NCBI RefSeq assembly: GCF_016785945.1
Contig: NZ_JAEMEF010000016.1
Coordinates: forward strand, 18,307 to 82,306
Length of the DNA: 64,000 bases
Source: Olleya sediminilitoris
Lineage (GTDB): Bacteria > Bacteroidota > Bacteroidia > Flavobacteriales > Flavobacteriaceae
Direction of reading: 5' to 3'
This document shows, piece after piece, positions 44,466 to 53,360 of the stretch. The notes beneath the pieces were generated by a model. That model did no database searches and had not been told where the DNA came from. It saw only the letters and a list, made by a program, of their open reading frames with translations. Made by a program: the position numbers and the translations under genes. Every line of letters begins with the position of its first letter. Within the stretch, counting starts at the first letter, position 1.

Positions 44466-44509
44466 TAACATTTGATATGGCGAATTTAAATTCGCCATAT
44501 CAAATGTTA
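44466..44509. repeat. 44-bp perfect palindrome
   Basis: Two 22-bp arms without any spacer, centred on TTTAAA, with arm core GATATGGCGAATTT. It lies in the gap between the convergent DUF3820 and DUF4832 genes and lacks a T-run on either side. It may act as a two-way terminator through cruciform or mRNA hairpin formation. Confidence 0.75.
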
Positions 44510-44561
44510 GATAAAAGTAGTTTCAATAAAATAGGTTATTCCATTTATATTTTGAGGCTAA

Positions 44562-46190
44562 TTATTGCTTAATAAATTTATGGGTTATTGATTTTTTATC
44601 AGCTAAACGAATAATATATATTCCGTTTACTAAGTCAGAAACATCTAGTTTTTTGTTATTTAAAACAGTAGTTTCTTTAACCAATTGACCAATCATATTA
44701 TATATTTTAACTTTTTCTTTACTAGAATTTTTAAATTGAATTGTTATAAAATCTGAAGTAGGATTTGGAAATATTGAAAAATTATTTAATGTAAAATCTT
44801 TAACTCCAAGTGTATTTAAAGTTACAGTTTGTAACAAATTATTGTAGCCTGTTGTAGCGTCCCATAAACCTGAATTTGCAAACTGAACACTATAATCTGA
44901 ATTAGAAGATAAATTCGTGTTAATGTCAGGTAACCAAAGGTATAGTTGAAAAGTACCTGTTAAACCAATATTAAAAACTTGATTAATTGTAATTGTAGAT
45001 TCCCATGTTCTAATATCCGAGTTTATTAAATAAGTAGTTATGTCATCTGTTGTAGTATTTTTTAATACTAAATAGGCATTTCTTTCTTTGAAAGGTCTAG
45101 CAAAACCAATATTTGTAATGTTTAAGGTTAAATCAATATCAGATCCTGATTGTGTTATTGATGACGAATTTAAAACAAATCGGTAGCCTAAATTTTTAAG
45201 GATCTCATTGTATTCATTTGTATTTAATTGATTCCAGAAGTCTTGATGATAATCTCTATTTAAAGTGGTCCAATTAGTCAAACCCATTTCGTAAATAGCA
45301 TTTGCACCTGTGGTTCTAAATCCATTATCACAAGGGTTTAATCCATTGGTTTCTCCTGTCATTGGTAAATACTTAGTTTCATTAGACAAATAATTGTATT
45401 GTGTATTGCCAACAGGATTAGTACACTCATCAGTATTATATGTGCCTTGATCACCATAATTATTTAAAAAAGCATCATTATAAAAACCAACTCTTGCATT
45501 TGCAGTATTTTGGTAAGCAGATTGTTCTGTTAATTGGGTGTTACCATACATAGTTGTCTTAATGCCAGCATATCTAACCTGAATAGGTATCTCTATTGGT
45601 GTAGCAGCTAACATGGCATCTACAATGTCTTTACGGTTTGCCCATTGGGTTGCAGATATGTTTCCGTCGGTCCCAAACTCTGTAGAGTTTGTATAATACC
45701 ATTCACCCCAAGTACCAATAAAACCAGCTTGAAGAGAAAATATAACATCTTTATTGTTGTTTAAAATAGCTGATAGTTGAGAGATATGAGTTAATATTTG
45801 AGACTTAGTTGGTTGTTGAGCTTCGGTACCTACTTCATTAGAATAAGAGAATCTTACAATAATTTTAAGACCTGCTGTTCTTACATTATCAAAATCGGTT
45901 TGTATATTATTTAAATAAGTAGTGCTAATGTCTTCATCTAAAAAGTTATCAAGTAAGAAGTAACGATAAACAACAGTTACTTTATCTGCACTAGTTTTCC
46001 AATTATTTAATGTTGTAACCGAAAAATTATTTGCTCCATCAATTGTTGCATAATCACTTGCTGTTATAGAATATTTTTGCAAGCCACGTTCTGGGTTTGT
46101 AATAATATCTGTAGAAGGAGTGTAGTTTACAGTTTGTCCCGATAAAATAGCTTGAAATAAAATTAAAAGCAATAAAAGTGGTTTTTTCAT
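44562..46190 (-). CDS. DUF4832/DUF4874 exported protein with T9SS sorting domain
   Basis: The 542-residue protein has a signal peptide (cut near ILSGQ), an N-terminal DUF4874 barrel-like part (NPERGLQKYSITASDY, VVYRYFLLDNF, LQAGFIGTWGEWYYTN), a DUF4832 part and a C-terminal type IX sorting domain (FSIFPNPTSDFITIQF, LVNGIYIIRLADKKSITHKF). Domain content suggests a secreted glycoside-hydrolase-like enzyme. It would be exported by T9SS and attached to the surface or released. Confidence 0.9.
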   Translation of the reverse strand: MKKPLLLLLILFQAILSGQTVNYTPSTDIITNPERGLQKYSITASDYATIDGANNFSVTTLNNWKTSADKVTVVYRYFLLDNFLDEDISTTYLNNIQTDFDNVRTAGLKIIVRFSYSNEVGTEAQQPTKSQILTHISQLSAILNNNKDVIFSLQAGFIGTWGEWYYTNSTEFGTDGNISATQWANRKDIVDAMLAATPIEIPIQVRYAGIKTTMYGNTQLTEQSAYQNTANARVGFYNDAFLNNYGDQGTYNTDECTNPVGNTQYNYLSNETKYLPMTGETNGLNPCDNGFRTTGANAIYEMGLTNWTTLNRDYHQDFWNQLNTNEYNEILKNLGYRFVLNSSSITQSGSDIDLTLNITNIGFARPFKERNAYLVLKNTTTDDITTYLINSDIRTWESTITINQVFNIGLTGTFQLYLWLPDINTNLSSNSDYSVQFANSGLWDATTGYNNLLQTVTLNTLGVKDFTLNNFSIFPNPTSDFITIQFKNSSKEKVKIYNMIGQLVKETTVLNNKKLDVSDLVNGIYIIRLADKKSITHKFIKQ

Positions 46191-46436
46191 TGGTGTTGTT
46201 TTTAATTATTTTGTGGTTGATATGACTTGTTTAATATACGAGTAATTACAGTAAATGGATTATATTATAAATCTACTCCAAACTTCAAATACTATTTACA
46301 TAAAACCATTAATAATCCATTAGTCTTAAATAACTACAAGATCAAGTATATTAAGTCTTTAGTTAATTTTATAAGTCAGCTATAAATTCTTCCAAAAATA
46401 AAACAAGAAAGACCAACACGTTCCACTTAAAAATCG

Positions 46437-46444
46437 TAAATTTG
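46437..46444 (+). promoter_or_regulatory. Probable -7 box of pyrG
   Basis: TAAATTTG, a full TAnnTTTG match, 20 nt upstream of the pyrG ATG. No exact TTG at -33. Confidence 0.55.
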
Positions 46445-46464
46445 CTCGCGTTTAACAACGCAAC

Positions 46465-48081
46465 ATGACACCAGAAACTAAGTACATATTTGTAACAGGA
46501 GGAGTAACATCTTCCTTAGGAAAAGGAATTATAGCAGCATCTTTAGCTAAGCTACTTCAAGCTCAAGGTTACAGAACCACAATCCAAAAATTAGACCCTT
46601 ACATTAACGTTGATCCAGGTACGCTAAATCCGTATGAACATGGTGAATGCTACGTCACTGATGATGGAGCAGAGACCGATTTAGACTTAGGACATTACGA
46701 GCGTTTTTTAAACGTGCCAACCAGTCAAGCTAATAATGTAACGACAGGTCGTATTTACCAAAGCGTAATTAATCGCGAACGTAAAGGTGAATTTTTAGGA
46801 AAAACGGTTCAAGTAATACCTCATATTACAGACGAAATAAAAAATAGAATCCAAATTTTAGGAAACTCAGGTGATTACGATATTGTAATTACCGAAATAG
46901 GAGGAACCGTTGGAGATATAGAGTCTTTACCATACATTGAAGCGGTAAGACAATTAAAATGGGATTTAGGAGATAATAACGCTTTAGTTATACACTTGAC
47001 GTTAATCCCTTATTTAACTGCAGCTGGTGAGTTAAAAACAAAACCAACACAACACAGTGTAAAAACATTGATGGAAAGTGGTGTACAAGCAGACATTTTA
47101 GTATGTCGTACAGAGCATGAATTACCATCAGACCTTAAACGTAAATTAGCATTATTTTGTAATGTGCGTGAAGAGGCAATTATACAATCTATTGATGCAT
47201 CAACAATTTATGATGTACCAAATTTAATGCTTGAAGAAAAACTAGATCAAGTTGTACTTAAAAAATTAGCATTAAATAGTGATGTTCCAGATTTAACAAA
47301 CTGGAATAAATTTGTAAAAAGACATAAAAATCCAAAATCAGAAATTACAATTGGTTTAATTGGTAAGTATGTAGAGTTACAAGATTCTTACAAATCTATT
47401 TTAGAAGCCTTTATTCATGCAGGAGCAGAGAATGAAGTAAAAGTCAATGTAGAATCTGTGCATTCAGAATACTTAAATGCAGATAATATTAAAATGAAAT
47501 TATCGCATTTGGATGGGGTTTTAGTAGCTCCAGGTTTTGGAGAACGTGGTATTGAAGGTAAAATTACAGCTATTAAATATGTACGAGAAAATAATATTCC
47601 GTTTTTAGGAATTTGTTTAGGTATGCAAATGGCAGTTATTGAGTTTTGTCGTAACGTAATGGGATTATCAGATGCTAGCTCGACAGAAATGAATCCTGAT
47701 ACTACCAATCCAGTAATAGATATCATGGAAGATCAAAAAACCATTACAGACATGGGAGGAACCATGCGTCTTGGTGCTTGGGATTGCCATATAGAAAAAG
47801 ATACTATTGCTTACAAGGTTTATCAATCTCAAGATATTAAAGAACGTCACAGACATAGATACGAGTTTAACAGTACTTTTAAAGCTCAGATTGAAGCTGC
47901 AGGATTAAAAGCAACAGGATACAATCCTGATACTAAACTTGTAGAAATTGTGGAAAATCCTTCTCATCCTTGGTTTGTAGGTGTACAATATCATCCAGAA
48001 TATAAAAGTACAGTTGCCAATCCACATCCTTTATTTGTAGCATTTGTAAAAGCAAGTTTAAAGCATAGTAAGAAAAAATAA
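46465..48081 (+). CDS. pyrG: CTP synthase
   Basis: PyrG makes CTP from UTP, ATP and glutamine. The 538-residue protein starts with FVTGGVTSSLGKGIIAASLA and LDPYINVDPGTLNPYEHGE, and its C-terminal amidotransferase domain has the Cys in GICLGMQMAVIEFCR and His/Glu in GVQYHPEYKS. Full length. Confidence 0.97.
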   Translation: MTPETKYIFVTGGVTSSLGKGIIAASLAKLLQAQGYRTTIQKLDPYINVDPGTLNPYEHGECYVTDDGAETDLDLGHYERFLNVPTSQANNVTTGRIYQSVINRERKGEFLGKTVQVIPHITDEIKNRIQILGNSGDYDIVITEIGGTVGDIESLPYIEAVRQLKWDLGDNNALVIHLTLIPYLTAAGELKTKPTQHSVKTLMESGVQADILVCRTEHELPSDLKRKLALFCNVREEAIIQSIDASTIYDVPNLMLEEKLDQVVLKKLALNSDVPDLTNWNKFVKRHKNPKSEITIGLIGKYVELQDSYKSILEAFIHAGAENEVKVNVESVHSEYLNADNIKMKLSHLDGVLVAPGFGERGIEGKITAIKYVRENNIPFLGICLGMQMAVIEFCRNVMGLSDASSTEMNPDTTNPVIDIMEDQKTITDMGGTMRLGAWDCHIEKDTIAYKVYQSQDIKERHRHRYEFNSTFKAQIEAAGLKATGYNPDTKLVEIVENPSHPWFVGVQYHPEYKSTVANPHPLFVAFVKASLKHSKKK

Positions 48082-48123
48082 GTGTCAATTTGACACCTAA
48101 TTAAAAGTGGTCAAATATTTGAC
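48082..48123. promoter_or_regulatory. Two palindromes between pyrG and yidC
   Basis: GTGTCAA-T-TTGACAC (48082-48096) and GTCAAAT-ATTTGAC (48110-48123) share GTCAA/TTGAC half-sites and are 13 nt apart. They look like a tandem operator ahead of yidC. There is no T-run, so they are not a standard terminator. Confidence 0.45.
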
Positions 48124-48164
48124 TAATAATAATTCCTCATAATAAGTAAGAGGAACCAAACAAT

Positions 48165-50075
48165 ATGGAAGAAAAAAAACTAGACGTCAAGTCAATAATA
48201 GGTTTCGTTTTAATATTCGGAATCTTATTGTTTATGATGTGGCAAAACCAACCAAGTGCTGAAGAAATTGAAACACAAGAAGCCGAAAAACAAGCACAAA
48301 TTGAAGCAGATAAAAAAGCAAAAGCTAACACTGCTAATACAAATAATACTAAAGTAACTACAGCTTTAGACTTTGCTAAGCCAACAGATTCAGCTCAAGT
48401 TGCAGCTTTACAATCTAAAATTGGTGATTTTGCATTTTCAGCAGCAACATCAACATTTAATGATGATGAGTTAGCGGTTAGCAATAAAGTTTTAGATTTA
48501 AAATTTAATACAAAAGGTGGTCACTTATCAGAAGTTAAACTTAAACAGTTTGTAGATTTTAATCAAGTACCAATCTATTTAGTTAAAGATGGTAACTCTG
48601 TATTTAACATTCAGTTTCAAACAACAGATAATCGTACTTTAAATACTAAAGATTTATATTTTCAGCCTACAGTTACTAAAAGTGGTGAAAACACTATAGT
48701 ATCCATGAAACTAAAAACTGCACAAAATAAGTTTTTAGAATATAATTATGTAATTAAACCAAATGACTATATGGTAGATTTTACCATTAAATCTCAAGGT
48801 TTAGAAACTGCAATTAATACTTCAAATCCAATTAATTTAGATTGGACACAAAAAACATACAGACACGATCAAAGTATAAGTTACGAGAATAGATACACAC
48901 GTCTTACATACAAAACAGATGGTGATGTAGATAAATTATCTCAAATGGGGGATGATGATGAAACTGAAGAAGATGTAGATTGGTTATCTTACAGACAACA
49001 CTTTTTTAGTACAATCTTAGTAAGTGATAAGCCTTTTAAAGAAGTAAAAATTACGTCTAAAAATTTAGTTGAAGATGAAGCTGTAGATTCAGTGTTTACT
49101 AAGCAATTTTCGACTAAAACTGCTTTAGCTTTAAGTGGAGCAGCCATAAATAATAATTTAAAATTATATTATGGTCCAACGGATAGTCAGATTTTAAAAA
49201 AATACGATAACAATTTAGAAGAAAGTATTCCTTTTGGATGGGGAATTTTTGGATGGATTAACAAGTTTTTATTTATCCCTTTATTTAGTGGTTTAAGTTC
49301 ATTTTTACCTTATGGTGTAGCTATTATAGTTATGACTGTAATTATTAAACTTGCTATGTCGTTTGTACAATACAAACAATATTTATCTCAAATGAAATTG
49401 AAGGTGTTAAAACCTGAATTAGATGCCATCAGAGAAAAATATAAAGACAATAAAATGAAGGCTCAGCAAGAAACTATGGCACTTCAGAATAAAGCAGGAG
49501 CTAGTCCTTTAGCAGGATGTTTACCAGCTTTAATACAAATGCCTGTGTTTTATGCTTTATTTATGTTTTTCCCTACAGCTTTTGCTTTAAGACAGAAAAA
49601 GTTTTTATGGGCTGAAGATTTATCATCTTATGATGTTGTTGCAGAGCTTCCGTTTAACATTCCGTTATATGGAGACCACGTTAGTTTATTCCCAATTTTA
49701 GCAGCTATTGCTATTTTCTTCTATATGAAATTAACAACGGGACAAAACCAAATGTCTGCGCCACAGCAAGAAGGGATGCCAGATATGGCTAAGATGATGA
49801 AGTACATGATTTACTTTGCGCCAATAATGATGCTTATTTTCTTTAATCAGTATGCATCAGGTTTAAGTTTATACTACTTTATTTCTAACTTAATTAGTAT
49901 TGGTATTTTATTAGTTATCAAGAATTACATTTTAGATGAAGAAAAAATACATGCTAACATTCAGGTTCAAAAAGCGAAACCTAAAAAAGAAAGCAAGTTT
50001 CAAAAACGTATGAAGGATATGATGGAACAAGCTGAAAAGCAAAAACAAATGCAACAAAAAAATAAAAGAAAGTAA
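48165..50075 (+). CDS. yidC: Membrane protein insertase YidC
   Basis: YidC inserts proteins into the inner membrane. The 636-residue protein has the N-terminal helix (SIIGFVLIFGILLFMMWQNQ), a large periplasmic domain and the conserved C-terminal 60KD_IMP part with GWGIFGWINKFLFIPLF, ASPLAGCLPALIQMPVFYAL and ASGLSLYYFISN, followed by a basic tail. Long form usual for Gram-negatives. Confidence 0.97.
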   Translation: MEEKKLDVKSIIGFVLIFGILLFMMWQNQPSAEEIETQEAEKQAQIEADKKAKANTANTNNTKVTTALDFAKPTDSAQVAALQSKIGDFAFSAATSTFNDDELAVSNKVLDLKFNTKGGHLSEVKLKQFVDFNQVPIYLVKDGNSVFNIQFQTTDNRTLNTKDLYFQPTVTKSGENTIVSMKLKTAQNKFLEYNYVIKPNDYMVDFTIKSQGLETAINTSNPINLDWTQKTYRHDQSISYENRYTRLTYKTDGDVDKLSQMGDDDETEEDVDWLSYRQHFFSTILVSDKPFKEVKITSKNLVEDEAVDSVFTKQFSTKTALALSGAAINNNLKLYYGPTDSQILKKYDNNLEESIPFGWGIFGWINKFLFIPLFSGLSSFLPYGVAIIVMTVIIKLAMSFVQYKQYLSQMKLKVLKPELDAIREKYKDNKMKAQQETMALQNKAGASPLAGCLPALIQMPVFYALFMFFPTAFALRQKKFLWAEDLSSYDVVAELPFNIPLYGDHVSLFPILAAIAIFFYMKLTTGQNQMSAPQQEGMPDMAKMMKYMIYFAPIMMLIFFNQYASGLSLYYFISNLISIGILLVIKNYILDEEKIHANIQVQKAKPKKESKFQKRMKDMMEQAEKQKQMQQKNKRK

Positions 50076-50208
50076 TTTCTTCTTATTTATCATATAAAAG
50101 CTGTCTGCTATATTTTAGTATGGCAGCTTTTTTGTTATAACAAAAGTGACTTATTAACGTTAAGGTTAAAGGCTTGATTTCCGCGAAAGCGATATAATAT
50201 TTATTAGA

Positions 50209-50892
50209 ATGAAAAAAATAACACTTTTAATTATTGTTTTAATTACTACTACTGTAAGTTTTTCTCAGGAGTTTAATCAGTTTGATGATAATGGTAAACG
50301 TCATGGAACTTGGAAAAAGACTTTTGAAAATACTAAAGTTTTACGTTATCAAGGTCAGTTTGACCATGGTAAAGAGGTTGGTACTTTTAAGTTTTATAAA
50401 AATATAAACGGAAAAGCTGTTTTAACAGCTACCAAGGTCTTTAACAAGGCTGATGATGTGGCTCAAGTTACTTTTTTAGCAAGTAATAAAGCTAAGATAA
50501 GTGAAGGTAAAATGCGTGGTCGTAATTATATTGGTAAATGGGTTATTTACCACAAAAACTCTGATCAAGTCATGACTGAAGAAAATTATAATAGTAACGG
50601 TAAACTTGAAGGCCAAAAGAGGGTCTATTACTTAAGTGGTCAAGTTGCTGAATTAGCATTATATAAAGACGGTTTGTTGGATGGAGAGTCTAAATGGTAT
50701 GCAGAAAATGGTAACCTAATTAAAAGTGTAACATTTAAAGAAGACAAGTATGATGGTGTGTATAAAACTTATAATAAAAATGGACAAATAGCAAAAAAAG
50801 GTCATTATAAAAATGACGTTAAATGTTGTGTTTGGAAGCGTTATAAAGATGGTAAGTTAGTAGAAGAAAAAGATTTAGATAAAAAAGGATAA
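50209..50892 (+). CDS. MORN/YwqK-repeat exported protein
   Basis: The 227-residue protein has a signal peptide (cut near VSFSQ) and several MORN-like repeats of the YwqK type (NGKRHGTWKKTF, NGKLEGQKRVYY, NGNLIKSVTFKEDKYDG, NGQIAKKGHYKND). The automatic name 'toxin-antitoxin YwqK family antitoxin' would be misleading, since no toxin gene is adjacent. It ends at a strong terminator. Confidence 0.85.
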   Translation: MKKITLLIIVLITTTVSFSQEFNQFDDNGKRHGTWKKTFENTKVLRYQGQFDHGKEVGTFKFYKNINGKAVLTATKVFNKADDVAQVTFLASNKAKISEGKMRGRNYIGKWVIYHKNSDQVMTEENYNSNGKLEGQKRVYYLSGQVAELALYKDGLLDGESKWYAENGNLIKSVTFKEDKYDGVYKTYNKNGQIAKKGHYKNDVKCCVWKRYKDGKLVEEKDLDKKG

Positions 50893-50910
50893 TTTTTTAA
50901 TACTTTATAC

Positions 50911-50945
50911 AAAAAAGCCGACTTATATATTAAGTCGGCTTTTAA
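50911..50945 (+). terminator. Bidirectional intrinsic terminator
   Basis: AAAGCCGACTTA / TAAGTCGGCTTT, 12-bp stem, loop TATAT, flanked by A- and T-runs, between the MORN gene and the convergent fasciclin gene. Confidence 0.88.
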
Positions 50946-50995
50946 ATTTACAATAACATTATTAAGGGTAAATGTTATGGTAAACACACTAAATA

Positions 50996-51967
50996 TTATT
51001 GTGGTGGTAAAATAACTTGGTCAATAGCATGTACAACACCATTTGTAGCTTGTATGTCTACTAGACTTGTTATTATGTTGCTAACTCTATCATTGGCATC
51101 AGTTAAAGTAAATGCTGTAGCGTCTGCTGTAATGTCACCTCCTAAAGTAGCAACAGTACCAGAAGCAAGCATTGATGATTGTACGTTAGCTGCAACTACG
51201 TGATAAGTTAAAACAGCATCAACTGTAGCTGTATCAAGGTCTGTTAAAGCTGTTGCATTAAGTTCTACTAATAAGTCTCCAAAAGCAGCATCAGTAGGTG
51301 CAAATACTGTAAAGGGTCCAGCTTCAGCATCAGACACTGTAGTAATGTAAGGTACTGTTGGCATTCCAGAATCAGCATATTGTAAGGCTGCAACTAGGTT
51401 TGTCAAGTTTGGGTTAGAGGTTGCAAATGTCGCTATTGTTGGTAAATCAATTACTGCATCAACTACATGAACAATTCCGTTTGACGTATTTATATCTGCT
51501 AATGCTACGTCAGACGTTCCGTTAAACGTTACTCCAGAAGTACCATCCCAAAACAAACTTAAATTAGTGTTATTTGGTCCAGAAGCTAAAGTTGTTGTGT
51601 AACCAGTGCTTCCTGCTAAGTCAGAAGACATGATGTTAGATCCATCAATAACATGGTTTAACAAAATTTGCGTTAGTACTTCATCAGGAACTTCTTCTAA
51701 AGATGCAAATCCTTTAGCATCTAAAAATGCTGTAAAGGCATCATTTGTTGGTGCTAATACTGTTTTGTCTCCAGATGCAGACAAAGCATCTACTAATCCA
51801 ACTTGTACAGCAGCTTCAACTAAAATACTTAAGCTTGGTGTTGCTTGTGCAGTTTCAACAATATTTAATTGTTGTTCTTGCATTTGTTGTGCGTCATCGT
51901 CGTCGCTACAAGATACAAATGCAAATGTCGCTAAAAATAGCAGTGATAATTTTTTGATAGTTTTCAT
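50996..51967 (-). CDS. Fasciclin (FAS1) lipoprotein with two domains
   Basis: The 323-residue protein has a lipoprotein signal (FVSC, Cys20) and two FAS1 domains at about residues 36-175 and 180-321, each with the H1/H2 phrases (LAPTNDAFTAFL, VFAPTDAAFGDLL; NGIVHVVDAVI, NGVVHAIDQVI). FAS1 proteins mediate cell adhesion. It is a surface lipoprotein by sequence. Confidence 0.92.
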   Translation of the reverse strand: MKTIKKLSLLFLATFAFVSCSDDDDAQQMQEQQLNIVETAQATPSLSILVEAAVQVGLVDALSASGDKTVLAPTNDAFTAFLDAKGFASLEEVPDEVLTQILLNHVIDGSNIMSSDLAGSTGYTTTLASGPNNTNLSLFWDGTSGVTFNGTSDVALADINTSNGIVHVVDAVIDLPTIATFATSNPNLTNLVAALQYADSGMPTVPYITTVSDAEAGPFTVFAPTDAAFGDLLVELNATALTDLDTATVDAVLTYHVVAANVQSSMLASGTVATLGGDITADATAFTLTDANDRVSNIITSLVDIQATNGVVHAIDQVILPPQ

Positions 51968-51990
51968 ATTTTTTGTTTTATTTTGTTTAA

Positions 51991-52019
51991 CAAATCTAAC
52001 AAAAGATTAAACAAAACAA
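51991..52019 (-). promoter_or_regulatory. Fasciclin gene promoter
   Basis: On the minus strand TTG (52019-52017), an 18-nt spacer and TAGATTTG (51998-51991), 23 nt upstream of the ATG. The -7 box lies in one arm of a 12-bp inverted repeat (51986-51997 / 52025-52036). Confidence 0.65.
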
Positions 52020-52116
52020 CTTAAAGATTTGTTAAAATTTTATAACCACTTGTTTTGTAGTTATGTTAGTAGATAATCCAATTCTAGTTTATGCTAATAG
52101 ATTTTATATAAAAACT

Positions 52117-52124
52117 TATCTTTG
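52117..52124 (+). promoter_or_regulatory. Probable -7 box of mnmA
   Basis: TATCTTTG matches TAnnTTTG and lies 20 nt upstream of the mnmA ATG. Confidence 0.55.
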
Positions 52125-52144
52125 CAGTCTATTTAAAATTAGTC

Positions 52145-53335
52145 ATGAAAAAAAGAGTTATTGTTGGATTGTCAGGAGGTGTAGATTCTAGCGTTGCTGC
52201 TTACTTATTGAAGGAGCAAGGTTATGAGGTTATTGGACTGTTTATGAAAAACTGGCACGACGATTCCGTTACTATATCAGATGAATGTCCATGGTTAGAC
52301 GATAGTAATGATGCTATGTTAGTAGCAGAAAAATTAGGTATTCCTTTTCAAACTGTTGATTTAAGTGAACAGTATAAAGAACGTATCGTAGATTATATGT
52401 TTGACGAGTATGAAAAAGGTCGTACACCCAATCCTGATGTGTTATGTAATAGAGAAATCAAGTTTGATGTTTTTATGAAAATAGCATTAGATCTAGGTGC
52501 GGATTATGTTGCAACAGGACATTATTGTCGTAAAACTACAATAACTAAAGATGGTCAAGAAGTACACCAATTACTAGCCGGAAAGGACAGTAATAAGGAT
52601 CAATCTTATTTTTTATGTCAATTATCTCAAGCACAATTAGCAAAAGCACTATTTCCGGTTGGAGAATTATTAAAACCAGAAGTAAGAGCCATTGCTAAAG
52701 AGCAGGAACTTACAACAGCAGATAAAAAAGACTCACAAGGGTTATGTTTTATTGGTAAAGTAAGATTACCAGAATTTTTACAACAACAACTGAAGCCTAA
52801 AGAAGGTGTTATAGTTGAAATACCTAAAGATAATTCGTTTTACAACGAAACTTTACCAACTTTTAATAATAAGCTAGAAGAACTCCAATATCAATCCAGA
52901 AAGCCAAGTTACCAAGTGGCTGAAGGTAAAATAATGGGTAAACATCAAGGTGCACATTATTTTACAAAAGGTCAGCGTAAAGGATTAGCAGTTGGTGGTA
53001 CGGTTGAACCTTTATTTGTAATTGATACAGATGTAAACGAAAACGTGATTTATACAGGTCAAGGTGCATCTCATCCTGGTTTATTTAAAAAAGCATTATT
53101 TGTATCCAATGATGAGTTACATTGGGTTAGACAAGATTTGGCTTTAGAAAACGATCAAAGTATGCAAGTTTTAGCCAGAATTAGATACAGACAACCACTT
53201 GAAAATGCCACTTTATATAAAGTAGAATCTGGACTTTACGTTCAGTTTGAAAACCCTCAATCTGCAATTACAGAAGGTCAATTTGTTGCTTGGTATTTAG
53301 ATGAAGAATTAGTTGGTTCTGGTGTAATTTCTTAA
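52145..53335 (+). CDS. mnmA: tRNA 2-thiouridylase MnmA
   Basis: MnmA thiolates U34 of certain tRNAs. The 396-residue protein has the PP-loop SGGVDSS at residues 9-15, [25 protein letters not shown] and the second Cys in [11 protein letters not shown]. The C-terminal beta-barrel is intact. The next gene begins 25 nt after its stop. Confidence 0.96.
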   Translation: MKKRVIVGLSGGVDSSVAAYLLKEQGYEVIGLFMKNWHDDSVTISDECPWLDDSNDAMLVAEKLGIPFQTVDLSEQYKERIVDYMFDEYEKGRTPNPDVLCNREIKFDVFMKIALDLGADYVATGHYCRKTTITKDGQEVHQLLAGKDSNKDQSYFLCQLSQAQLAKALFPVGELLKPEVRAIAKEQELTTADKKDSQGLCFIGKVRLPEFLQQQLKPKEGVIVEIPKDNSFYNETLPTFNNKLEELQYQSRKPSYQVAEGKIMGKHQGAHYFTKGQRKGLAVGGTVEPLFVIDTDVNENVIYTGQGASHPGLFKKALFVSNDELHWVRQDLALENDQSMQVLARIRYRQPLENATLYKVESGLYVQFENPQSAITEGQFVAWYLDEELVGSGVIS

Positions 53336-53360
53336 ATTGCAGTAACAAAACGTTATTGCT

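Noticed and set aside
50209..50892. Toxin-antitoxin label for the YwqK/MORN protein
   Set aside because: The protein is exported and made of MORN repeats; there is no toxin gene beside it.
51606..52010. 134-residue plus-strand frame opposite the fasciclin gene
   Set aside because: Shadow of the fasciclin repeats; Cys- and Ser-rich composition with no domain.
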